From: SLFH01 sp050486265
GTDB lineage: Bacteria > Planctomycetota > Phycisphaerae > Phycisphaerales > UBA1924
Length of the DNA stretch: 64,000 nt
Direction: 5' to 3'
NCBI GenBank assembly: GCA_050486265.1
Contig: JBJHCY010000002.1
Coordinates: 372,001 to 436,000 of the forward strand
Numbering within the stretch: the first letter of the stretch is position 1; every line of letters begins with the position of its first letter. Shown here one piece after another: positions 29,576 to 36,929 of the stretch. The position numbers and the translations under genes were made by a program. A model generated the notes under the pieces. It worked only from the letters and a program-made list of their open reading frames with translations, was not told the origin of the DNA and searched no databases.

Positions 29576-30754
29576 TCAGTCGGGTGTTGGTTCGAGGCCG
29601 AGGACGCGGGCGATCTCGTCTGCGGCGGCGGAACCGGCGGAGAGTCCCTTGAACTCATCGACGACGCGCCGGAGCTCGCGGCGTTGGGCCTCGGCCCGCT
29701 CCCGTGATTCGAGGAGGGCGAGGGCGGCCTCGACGATGGCTTTTTCATCGCCGAAGTGCGGGACGAGCTCGGGGACGATCTCGCGCCCGGCGATGAGGTT
29801 GGGGAGCGTGAAGAGCTCGGTATCGATGATCCACCAGCCGAGCAGCGCGTACATGAAGGGGTTGGACTTGTAGACGATGACCATCGGCTTGTTGTGGCGG
29901 GCGACCTGGAGGGTGACGGTGCCGCTGACGACGAGGGCGAGGTCGCACCAGGAGAGGGCCGAGTCTGTTCTGCCGACGACGATCTCGGCGTTTTCGGGCA
30001 TGCCGCCGTGGGCCTCGGCGATCTCGCGGAGGCGTTGAGCGACGGGCTCTGTGGTTGCGGCGATGACGGCCGAGGCGCCGGAGAACTTCCGCTTGACGCC
30101 GGCGAAGGCGGCGAGCAGGAGCGGGAAGTTTTTCTCGATCTCGCCGGGGCGCGAGCCGGGGAGGAGGGCGATCTTCGGCTGGCCCGCCGGAAGGTCGGCG
30201 GCGTCGGTTCTGAGGCGCTCGTGGTTGAGCGGCTTGTCGAAAAGGGGGTGGCCGACGAAGCGGGCGTCGACATCGCGGGCCTTGAACCACGCCTCCTCGA
30301 ATGGAAGAAGGCAGAGCACAAGGCTGGTGAGGCGCCGGAGCTTTTTGACCCGCCAGGCGCCCCATGCCCAGAGCTGCGGCGCGACGAGGTGGACGACCCT
30401 GACGCCGTGTTTTTGGGCGATTTTGCAGATCGGGAAGTTCGCGGCGGGCGAGTCGACGGGGATGTGGAGGGTGACGGGGTGTTTTTCCAGCCACTGATCG
30501 ACGCGCGCGTTGATCTTTTTGTGCTCGCGGATCTTGGCGAGGCCGGGGAGGCCCATGACGGCGTCGTCGCCGGTGCGTTCGACGACGCGCGCGCCGGCGG
30601 CCTCCATCTTCGGCCCGCCCCAGGCGTAGATGGCGATCTCGGGGTGGCGTTCCTTGAGGCGTTCGATGACGGTGGCGGCGTGCTCGTCGCCGCTGGGCTC
30701 GAAGGCCGTGAACAGGAGCGTGGTGCGCCCGGGGTTGTTGCGTGGCTGGCTCAA
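29576..30754 (-). CDS. lpxB: Lipid-A-disaccharide synthase
   Basis: LpxB joins lipid X and UDP-diacylglucosamine to form the lipid A disaccharide at the inner membrane. The 392-residue product shows family landmarks: TTLLFTAFEPSGDEHAATVI (LpxB start, cf. AGExSGDxHA), AWGGPKMEAAGARVV, VMGLPGLAKI, IPVDSPAANFPICK, APQLWAWGAWRVKKL, FVGHPLFD and the donor site LLPGSRPGEIEKNFP. The late motif SGTVTLQVARHNKPMVIVYK follows. The start is a TTG (30754) giving a length close to other LpxB proteins; the SD motif is weak and a more downstream start is possible. The gene implies that this bacterium makes a lipid A-type outer membrane. Confidence 0.9.
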   Translation of the reverse strand: MSQPRNNPGRTTLLFTAFEPSGDEHAATVIERLKERHPEIAIYAWGGPKMEAAGARVVERTGDDAVMGLPGLAKIREHKKINARVDQWLEKHPVTLHIPVDSPAANFPICKIAQKHGVRVVHLVAPQLWAWGAWRVKKLRRLTSLVLCLLPFEEAWFKARDVDARFVGHPLFDKPLNHERLRTDAADLPAGQPKIALLPGSRPGEIEKNFPLLLAAFAGVKRKFSGASAVIAATTEPVAQRLREIAEAHGGMPENAEIVVGRTDSALSWCDLALVVSGTVTLQVARHNKPMVIVYKSNPFMYALLGWWIIDTELFTLPNLIAGREIVPELVPHFGDEKAIVEAALALLESRERAEAQRRELRRVVDEFKGLSAGSAAADEIARVLGLEPTPD

Positions 30755-30854
30755 GGGGTGGAGTGAAGTCCTGGCGGGGGGCTGTGTCAACGCGTCGACC
30801 CGGCCGGTCGGCGGTCGCGTCTGTGGAGGAGCGACAGAAATCACGCTGGGCGGT

Positions 30855-31496
30855 TCAGAAGCCCGAGGCGGCGAGCCAATCGCTCGGGCGTGCGCCGAGG
30901 GCGTGGGCGACTGCGAGCATGGATTCGAGGCTTGGAAGGTGGGCCCCCCGCTCGATCGAGCTGAGCTGGCTGACGCTGACGCCGGAGTGTTCTGAGAGGT
31001 CTTTGAGCGTCCACCCTCTTTCGGTGCGGGAGAGCCGGATCTGGCGTCCGAGGGCCTGCTTGAGACGGTCTTGGGGGCCGGCGCCGAGGCCGTAGGTTTC
31101 GGCGGCCTGGCCGAGGACGCGGCGGAGTTCGGTGATCGAGAAGGGTTTGGCGAGGTAGTCGAAGACATCTTGCTTGAATGTCTGTCGCATGTTGTCGAGC
31201 GAGGGGTAGCCGGTGACGACGACGACGCAGAGCTTGGGCCAGCGTTTACGGATCTCGGCGAGCACCTGGTCGCCCGAGTGGCGGCCCATCTTCATGTCCA
31301 GGAGGACCAGGTCGGGGAGCTGGAGCTCGTTGGCGGCGTAGAGCTCGTCGGGTGTGGCGACGGCGCGGACCTCGTGCCCGTCGCCCTCGAGCACGCTGGA
31401 AAGGTATTGGCGGAAATCGGGGTCGTCGTCGAGGGTGACGATCGACATCGGGGGGACGGTCCCCGACTCGGCGGGCGTGGTCGCGGTGTCAGCCAT
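30855..31496 (-). CDS. Response regulator with receiver and XRE-type helix-turn-helix domains
   Basis: Residues 17-130 of this 213-residue protein form a receiver domain: acidic pocket LDDDPDF at about 22-28, phospho-acceptor Asp67 in PDLVLLDMKMG, Thr/Ser in VVVTGYPSLD and the Lys in DYLAKPFS. Residues 147-210 form a Cro/C1 (XRE) DNA-binding domain (LGRQIRLSRTERGWTLKDLSEHSGVSVSQLSSIERG). XRE is an uncommon output partner; NtrC- or OmpR-type domains are usual. The ATG at 31496 has a GGAGG site nine bases upstream; one at 31505 is too close to it. It overlaps the kinase gene by eight bases, so the pair is a two-component system. Confidence 0.92.
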   Translation of the reverse strand: MADTATTPAESGTVPPMSIVTLDDDPDFRQYLSSVLEGDGHEVRAVATPDELYAANELQLPDLVLLDMKMGRHSGDQVLAEIRKRWPKLCVVVVTGYPSLDNMRQTFKQDVFDYLAKPFSITELRRVLGQAAETYGLGAGPQDRLKQALGRQIRLSRTERGWTLKDLSEHSGVSVSQLSSIERGAHLPSLESMLAVAHALGARPSDWLAASGF

Positions 31497-33108
31497 GGGT
31501 CTCATCCTCCGGCCGTGGTGTTTCCGTGCGGCCGGCGGGGCCCTGCCCCGAGACGACCTCCCCGCCCGGGTCTGCGGGCAGCAGGATCTCGAACACCGCC
31601 CCGGAACGCTCGGGATTATTGCGTGCCAGAAGGACGCCGCCGTGCTCGCGGACGATCCCCTCTGCGACTGCGAGTCCGAGGCCTGTGCCTCTGGCGTCGA
31701 GGCGGGTGCTGACGAAGGGCTCGAAGAGCGTGCTGAGGACATCGGGGGCGATGCCGGGTCCGTCGTCGGCGACCGAGACGCTGAGCCATTGTTCGGCGTC
31801 GCGTTCGATGGTTTTGGCGGCGACCTCGACACGCGAGCCCTTGCCGGTTTCCTTGAGGGCGTCGACGGCGTTTCTGATCAGGTTGACGAAGACCTGGACG
31901 AAACGGTCTTCGTCGCAGACGGCGCGTGTGTCTTTGGGGACGAGGTTGCGCAGCTGGATGTGGCGGGCCTCGCGGTCGATGCGGACGAGGGTCATCGCGT
32001 CGTCGACGATGCGGGAGAGGTCGGTCTCGCGGCTCTTGGGCGGGCGGACGCGGGCGAAGTCGAGCAGGCTCTCGCCGAGGCGTTCGAGTCGGAGCACGAC
32101 GCGGTGCATGAGCTCGGCCTGCTCGTCGCTGAGGCCTTCGGGGTCTTGCCTGAGGCGTTCGGTCAGGCCCTTGAGGACCGCGAGCGGGGTGTTGAGCTCG
32201 TGGGCGAGGCCGGCGGACATCATGCCGAGGCTCGCGAGGCGGTCGGCGTCGGCGAGGTTCTGGCGGGCGCGTTCGAGCAGGTGGTTTTTGAGCTTCAGGT
32301 CGTTGGCGTTGAGTTCGAGGCGGTCGAAGGCTTCGGCGAGGGCGCGTTCTTGGGAGCGGATCTTGCGGATCGACTCGTTGCGGCTCTTCATGATCTCGCC
32401 GAGTTCGTCGGCGGGGATCGATGCGTCGGGGATGAGTTCGTTTTCGGTCTGGCCGGCCTGGACGGCCAGGTCGGCGCGGAGCATGCGCCGGATGGGGCCG
32501 TAGACATGCTGGGGCAGGACGAAGAATTCGAGGGCGACGACGACGAGGCCGTAGGCGGTGAGCACGGCGATGACGAGCAGGAGGTAGAACCTGGTGACGA
32601 CCTCGCGGACCTCGGTGAGGCTGGCCTGGGCGAGGATGAAGCGGGGTTCATCGCCCGGGACGGGGACGGCGGCGACGAACGCGGCGTTGACCCCGCGTCG
32701 GCCCGCGTCGATCGGGGTGAGGGGCTGCGCGGCGGCACGCTGCGCGACACTGGGAGAAATGGCGAGGGACTCGGGCGTGCCGGCTCGCCATGAGGCGCCG
32801 CGGCCGGAGGACCAGCTCTCGGCCTCGCCCGGGCTTTGGCGGAGGGCCTGTTCGAGGACGAGGGTGGCGCTGTTGCGCTCGGCGCGGTCGACGATCTGGG
32901 TGATCGCCGGGCGGAGGGCGACGAGGAGAATGACGGTGAGGGCGACAGAGAAAAGGGTGTGCAGGAAGATGAGCTTTTTGCGGATGCGCATGCCCGCGAG
33001 GAGGCCCCGGGCGGGGGCGTCCTCGGCGCGGGTGCGTCGTCGATTGGGGGGGCGGCTGGGTGGCTGGTTGGGAGGCCGGGCGTCGGGATGTGTGCTCGGG
33101 TCGGGCAT
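31489..33108 (-). CDS. Membrane sensor histidine kinase
   Basis: This 539-residue kinase has a Pro/Arg-rich cytoplasmic start, a first transmembrane helix (about 46-66) and a periplasmic sensor region of about 105 residues. A second helix (about 175-197) is followed by a HAMP-like segment and coiled coil. The dimerisation/phosphoacceptor motif is MMSAGLAHELNTPLAVLKG with His303. The ATPase domain carries the N box (VFVNLIRNAVDALK), G1 (VADDGPGI), and GTGLGLAVAEGIVREHGG. It is transcribed ahead of the XRE-type response regulator, which is its likely partner. The signal is unknown. The start at 33108 gives a long unstructured N-terminus and could lie further in. Confidence 0.93.
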   Translation of the reverse strand: MPDPSTHPDARPPNQPPSRPPNRRRTRAEDAPARGLLAGMRIRKKLIFLHTLFSVALTVILLVALRPAITQIVDRAERNSATLVLEQALRQSPGEAESWSSGRGASWRAGTPESLAISPSVAQRAAAQPLTPIDAGRRGVNAAFVAAVPVPGDEPRFILAQASLTEVREVVTRFYLLLVIAVLTAYGLVVVALEFFVLPQHVYGPIRRMLRADLAVQAGQTENELIPDASIPADELGEIMKSRNESIRKIRSQERALAEAFDRLELNANDLKLKNHLLERARQNLADADRLASLGMMSAGLAHELNTPLAVLKGLTERLRQDPEGLSDEQAELMHRVVLRLERLGESLLDFARVRPPKSRETDLSRIVDDAMTLVRIDREARHIQLRNLVPKDTRAVCDEDRFVQVFVNLIRNAVDALKETGKGSRVEVAAKTIERDAEQWLSVSVADDGPGIAPDVLSTLFEPFVSTRLDARGTGLGLAVAEGIVREHGGVLLARNNPERSGAVFEILLPADPGGEVVSGQGPAGRTETPRPEDETHG

Positions 33109-33138
33109 GGTTCGATCGCAGGCGGATACAGTCGGGTC

Positions 33139-34557
33139 TTGAAGGGCAAGCCACCGTCATCATCGGGTTCGAAGGGCCGCCGAGCAAGGCGGGGGCCGCC
33201 GCGGCCCCCCCCCGGCCCCCCCGCTGACGCCCGGGGGGCGGTGCTGCGGGTGGTGGGGTCGCAGGTTTCGGGGTTCCCGTCGATCAAGATCCTTGAGCCG
33301 GAGACCTCAAGGCTGGCGCCTCGCGACGCGGCCCTCGCCCACGCCATCCACGAGGGCGTGCTGCGCCGGTGGCTGACGATCCGGTGGCTCCTGGAGCAGC
33401 GGCTGGAGCGGCCCTTCCCCGAGATGCACCCGGCGTTGCAGGCGGCGTTGCTCGTGGGCGGGGCGCAGATTCTGTTTATGGACCGGATCCCGGTGCACGC
33501 CGCGATCGACACCTCTGTCGAGTGGGCGAAGCGGTCGGCGGGCAAGCGCGGGGCGGGGCTGGTCAACGCGGTGCTGCGTCGGCTGTCGGAGATGGTTGTG
33601 CGAGACGCCGAGGGGCCGGTGAAAGCCGAGCGGTACGGGGGCGGGCGTGACGAGATCCCGCTGGCCGACGGGGGGGCGCTCAAGCTCTCGGCCCCCCTGC
33701 TGCCCGAGGAGGACGACTTCCGTCTTGCGGTCGCCTGCGGCGTGCCCAAGCGGCTGTGCGAGCGATGGGCCGCGGAGTTCGGCGCGAAGGCGGCGCGGGA
33801 GTTGGTGCTGCACACACTGGTTCGGCCGCCGGTGGTGGTGAACGCGTCGCACGCCGAGACGCCGGTGGATCCTGCGATCACGGCCCCCCACCGCGTGCCC
33901 GGGCATCTCGTGTTTACGGGCGAGCGCGGGACGCTGGGGACGCTGCTGGCGGATCGGAAAGACATCTGGGTGCAGGACTCGGCGTCGTCGGCGCCGGCGA
34001 TGCTCGCGGGGCATCTGCGGCCGGGAGTCATCGTCGACCTGTGCGCCGGGCAGGGGACGAAGACGCGCCAACTCCGGAAGCTGTTTCCGGATGCGAAGAT
34101 CGTCGCCTCGGACATCGACCAGGACCGGATGAAGACCCTGCGGGGTGTTTTCGAGGGTGATGCGCAGGTCGAAGCCGTGCCCGCCGAGCAAGTGCGCGAC
34201 GCGTGGCTGGAGAAGGTGGACCTCGTGGTGCTGGATGTGCCCTGCTCGAACACGGGCGTGCTGGCGAGGCGGGTTGAGGCGAAGTACCGTTTCGGGCCGC
34301 AGCTTCTGGAGCGGCTCGGCGACACGCAGCGGCAGCTGATCGCCGACTCGATCCCGCTGCTGTCGCCCAAGGGGCGGATTCTCTACGCGTCGTGCAGCCT
34401 TGAGCCCGAAGAGAACGAGGCGATGGCGGCGTGGGCGGGCAAGTGGCACGGGTTCAGGTCGGAGGCGACCGAGCGCGTGGTTCCCTCGGCCCTGCCCGGC
34501 GATCCGGCCGATGTGTACCGCGACGGATCGTTCGGTGTCCTCTTGGGGCGTTCGTGA
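33139..34557 (+). CDS. rsmB: 16S rRNA (cytosine-C5)-methyltransferase, RsmB-like
   Basis: RsmB methylates C967 of 16S rRNA. The product has the N-terminal NusB-like helical domain (DAALAHAIHEGVLRRWLTIRWLLEQRL; LVGGAQILFMDRIPVHAAIDTSVEWAK) and the Fmu methyltransferase domain. That domain has motif I VIVDLCAGQGTKTRQL, VASDIDQDR, catalytic motif IV LDVPCSNTGVLARR and motif VI ILYASCSLEPEEN (the second cysteine). The start is uncertain: a TTG at 33139 or a GTG at 33241 are both in frame. Between them runs C9 (33205-33213), C7 (33216-33222) and G6, encoding a Pro-rich stretch. The downstream GTG would still keep the whole NusB domain. Divergent from the kinase. Confidence 0.88.
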   Translation: MKGKPPSSSGSKGRRARRGPPRPPPGPPADARGAVLRVVGSQVSGFPSIKILEPETSRLAPRDAALAHAIHEGVLRRWLTIRWLLEQRLERPFPEMHPALQAALLVGGAQILFMDRIPVHAAIDTSVEWAKRSAGKRGAGLVNAVLRRLSEMVVRDAEGPVKAERYGGGRDEIPLADGGALKLSAPLLPEEDDFRLAVACGVPKRLCERWAAEFGAKAARELVLHTLVRPPVVVNASHAETPVDPAITAPHRVPGHLVFTGERGTLGTLLADRKDIWVQDSASSAPAMLAGHLRPGVIVDLCAGQGTKTRQLRKLFPDAKIVASDIDQDRMKTLRGVFEGDAQVEAVPAEQVRDAWLEKVDLVVLDVPCSNTGVLARRVEAKYRFGPQLLERLGDTQRQLIADSIPLLSPKGRILYASCSLEPEENEAMAAWAGKWHGFRSEATERVVPSALPGDPADVYRDGSFGVLLGRS

Positions 34558-34644
34558 CGCGCCCGGCGTGCGTGTTTGCGGCTACACTCCCCGCCACACC
34601 CGATCAGCCCGGAGCTACTTCTAATCGTTTCGGAGTCCGGCCCG

Positions 34645-35100
34645 ATGAACCTGCTTCAGATCCTCTCTCCCTCGTGCATCCGCGTCCCGCTTGAAGCGAC
34701 GGATAAGCGGGGTGTGATCGACGAGTTGGTGGATCTTCTGGCCGAGCACGAACAGATCCCCGACCCCGCGGCGTTGCGCGACGCGGTCTGGGTGAGGGAG
34801 CAGACGCGGACGACGGGCATCGGGCACGGGCTGGCGATCCCGCACGGCAAGTGCCCGGGGATGCCGCGGCTGGCGATGGCGATCGGCAAGCCGGCCGAGC
34901 CTGTCGATTTCGAGGCGATCGACGCGCAGCCGGTGAAGCTTGTGGTGCTGCTGGCGAGCCCGCCGGACCATTACTCCGAGCACATCCAGGCGCTGGCGCG
35001 GATCAGCCGCCTGATCTCGATGGAGGACTTCCGCAAGCGGATCTACGCGGCCGAGACGGCCGATGAGATCTACAAGCTGCTGGAAGAGACGGAGGGGTAG
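34645..35100 (+). CDS. ptsN: PTS fructose/nitrogen-type EIIA protein (PtsN-like)
   Basis: This 151-residue single EIIA domain of the fructose/nitrogen branch is phosphorylated on a histidine and usually has regulatory functions. The phospho-site is clear: GIGHGLAIPHGKC with active His67. The fold is complete from MNLLQILSPSCIRVPLEATDKRGVIDELVDLL to the helical end EDFRKRIYAAETADEIYKLL, including the strand VKLVVLLASPP. The ATG at 34645 starts exactly at the domain; the nearest SD-like motif is poor. It lies 87 bp after rsmB. No EI, HPr or sigma-54 genes are nearby, so the partner phosphotransferase is elsewhere. Confidence 0.9.
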   Translation: MNLLQILSPSCIRVPLEATDKRGVIDELVDLLAEHEQIPDPAALRDAVWVREQTRTTGIGHGLAIPHGKCPGMPRLAMAIGKPAEPVDFEAIDAQPVKLVVLLASPPDHYSEHIQALARISRLISMEDFRKRIYAAETADEIYKLLEETEG

Positions 35101-35232
35101 GCGCTCGCTTTGCGAGCGAGAGGGGCGAGCAGGCGAGAGGCGAGCAGGAGAGCGGAGGTTGGGTAGGTGGGGAAGAGGCCAGCTCGGCGGGCCGGGCCAC
35201 CCTGCGATCTCGGCTCGGCAAGCCGTTGCACC
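35101..35232. repeat. Repeat block after ptsN (types E, F-like linker and decayed C)
   Basis: The block begins directly after the ptsN stop with a type-E hairpin (CGCTCGCTTTGCGAGCG, 35102-35118). It continues with AGGGGCGAGCAGGCGAGAGG linkers and ends with decayed palindromes CAGCTCGGCGGGCCGGG and CTCGGCTCGGCAAGCCG. The orientation matches the other right-side blocks. Confidence 0.75.
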
Positions 35233-35239
35233 TTCGAGA

Positions 35240-35842
35240 TTACTTGCGTGTTTCAGCCGCGGCGATCATGACTTCGAAACGGCCGAGGCAGCGTTCTGCG
35301 TGACCTCGGAAGATCATGTAGGGGAAGAGCGTGATGAGGGCGATCGCGAGGCCGAGGGCCGTGGTCACCAGCGCTTCGGAGATGCCCGAGGCGACGCGGG
35401 CGGGGTCGGGGGTTGCCGCCTCGCCGAGAGCGCCGAAGCTGCGGATGATGCCCGTAACCGTGCCGAGGATGCCGAGCATCGGGGCGGCGGTGATGATCGT
35501 CGAGAGCGTGACGCTCCAGCGTTCGATCGCGGTGCGGAGCGATTCGACGGAGGCGGCGGCCGCGGCAGCGAAGGCCTCTGGCCTGTCGCGCTCGTTGAGG
35601 AGTGCTCTTGCGAACTTGCCGTAGACGCTGCGGTCGGCCTTCATGACCGAACGGGCTTTGTCTGCGTCGCCCTGTCGGAGTGCGCGGGTGAAGGCGTTGA
35701 TGCGGGCCCGTCGGGGGGCGGTGTGCGTGGTGATCCAGAAGACCGCGCGTTCGAAGGTGAGCGCGAGGGAGATCACGCTGAGGATCAGCAGGGGCAGCAT
35801 CACCCAGCCGCCACGCACGATGATGTCTGCGATCGCGTCCAT
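35240..35842 (-). CDS. MotA/TolQ/ExbB-type proton channel protein
   Basis: This 200-residue inner-membrane protein has three hydrophobic helices: an N-terminal helix (VMLPLLILSVISLALTFERAVFW) and two in the C-terminal half, where the family motif lies. STIITAAPMLGILGTVTGIIRSF is followed by VASGISEALVTTALGLAIALI. ExbB and TolQ form pentameric channels that, with ExbD or TolR, couple the proton gradient to work at the envelope. Neither an ExbD/TolR nor a TonB gene is adjacent, so the partner must lie outside this window. The protein is transcribed against its neighbours; no clear ribosome-binding site precedes the ATG. Confidence 0.9.
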   Translation of the reverse strand: MDAIADIIVRGGWVMLPLLILSVISLALTFERAVFWITTHTAPRRARINAFTRALRQGDADKARSVMKADRSVYGKFARALLNERDRPEAFAAAAAASVESLRTAIERWSVTLSTIITAAPMLGILGTVTGIIRSFGALGEAATPDPARVASGISEALVTTALGLAIALITLFPYMIFRGHAERCLGRFEVMIAAAETRK

Positions 35843-35889
35843 CGGGAGGCGATGGTACGGCCCCCGGGTGGCGGCGGTACGATCGGGCG

Positions 35890-36777
35890 ATGGCCGCCTT
35901 CCCCGAAGCGCTGGTGTCGCCCCGCGCCAGGATCGACGCGTACCTGGAGCGCGTTGTCGCGTTGATGGACGCGCCGGAGTCGTTGCGCGAGGCGATCGGC
36001 TACGCGCTGCTGTCAGAAGGCAAGCGGGTGCGGCCCGCGCTGGCGTGGCACGCGTGCGTGTGCGCGGGGGGAACCGGCGACGACAGCCTGCCGGGGGGCG
36101 CCGCGATCGAGCTGGTGCACTGCTTCAGCCTCGTGCACGACGATCTGCCGGCGATGGACGACGACGATCTGCGCCGGGGCAGGCCGACCCTGCACATCGC
36201 CAAGGGTGAGGCGATGGCGATCCTGGCGGGCGACGCGATGCTCGCCCACGCCTTCGGGCTGCTCGCGGGCGAGGTAGTCGATCCGGCGAGGGCGGCGGCG
36301 TCCTGCCGCGTGCTGGCGACGGGGACGGGCCGGATGATCGGGGGGCAGGTCTTCGACACCTTGGGGGGGCTGCCGGACGGGCTCGATGACCGGGCGAGGC
36401 TGGAGACGATCCACGCGGGCAAGACGGGGGCGCTGCTGGAGGCGTCCTGCCGCATCGGCGCGGTGCTGGGGTCGGCCGAGCCTGACGGGGGCGAGGAGGC
36501 GGAGCGGCTGGGGGCGTTCGGGCGGACGGTCGGGCTGGTGTTCCAGATCGTCGACGACCTGCTGGATGTCGAGCGGAGCGCCGAGGAGGTCGGGAAGAAG
36601 ACGGGCAAGGACGCCGCTGCGGGGAAGCTGACCTATCCGGGCGTCATGGGTGTCGAGGCGGCGAGGCGTGAGGCGGAGCGGTTATCGGAAGAGGCGATCG
36701 GTCTGCTGGCTCCCTTCGGCCCGGCTGCGGATCCGCTGCGCGAACTTGCGGGGTGGCTGGTCGTTCGTGACCGGTAG
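35890..36777 (+). CDS. ispA: Polyprenyl (farnesyl/geranylgeranyl) diphosphate synthase
   Basis: This 295-residue trans-isoprenyl diphosphate synthase condenses isopentenyl diphosphate with allylic diphosphates. The first aspartate-rich motif is SLVHDDLPAMDDDDLRRG, with the DDxxxxD spacing of bacterial farnesyl synthases. The second is VFQIVDDLLDV; GKRVRPALAW and KTGALLEASCRIG are further family segments. Two small residues near the first motif fit short-chain products (C15 or C20). It lies 152 bp upstream of dxs in the same direction, the order found in many bacteria. The exact product length is not provable from sequence. Confidence 0.92.
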   Translation: MAAFPEALVSPRARIDAYLERVVALMDAPESLREAIGYALLSEGKRVRPALAWHACVCAGGTGDDSLPGGAAIELVHCFSLVHDDLPAMDDDDLRRGRPTLHIAKGEAMAILAGDAMLAHAFGLLAGEVVDPARAAASCRVLATGTGRMIGGQVFDTLGGLPDGLDDRARLETIHAGKTGALLEASCRIGAVLGSAEPDGGEEAERLGAFGRTVGLVFQIVDDLLDVERSAEEVGKKTGKDAAAGKLTYPGVMGVEAARREAERLSEEAIGLLAPFGPAADPLRELAGWLVVRDR

Positions 36778-36808
36778 GCGGCGGGGATCGATCGTGGTCC
36801 TCAGGGGG

Positions 36809-36876
36809 CCAAGGATCCCCCTCGTGGGATGGACCTTGGCGGTAGAATTTCGGGTTCTTTCAAAAGCTATTGAAAG
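36809..36876. promoter_or_regulatory. Two inverted repeats in the ispA-dxs spacer
   Basis: The 152-bp space upstream of dxs contains two structures. An imperfect hairpin (36809-36839, arms CCAAGGATCCC and GGGATGGACCTTGG) is followed by GCGGTAGAATTT, which could slow or end transcription. Then a perfect AT-rich inverted repeat, CTTTCAA/TTGAAAG (36857-36876, six-base loop AAGCTA), stands out in GC-rich DNA and could be an operator or leader hairpin. Which regulator, if any, binds is unknown. Confidence 0.45.
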
Positions 36877-36929
36877 CTAGCATCCGAAATGGTTTGAGTA
36901 CGCCCGCGTCAGGAAGACCGTAACCCGGA

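Noticed and set aside
30755..31168. N-terminal extension of lpxB to 31168
   Set aside because: The extra sequence is antisense to the response-regulator gene and does not resemble LpxB; the start is placed at 30754.
33088..33141. Upstream ATG (33088) as the start of rsmB
   Set aside because: It would overlap the kinase coding region and adds residues unlike RsmB; the TTG at 33139 or GTG at 33241 fits better.
36809..36839. Hairpin after ispA as a rho-independent terminator
   Set aside because: There is no T-run after the stem and dxs follows in the same direction, so it is listed only as a possible regulatory structure.
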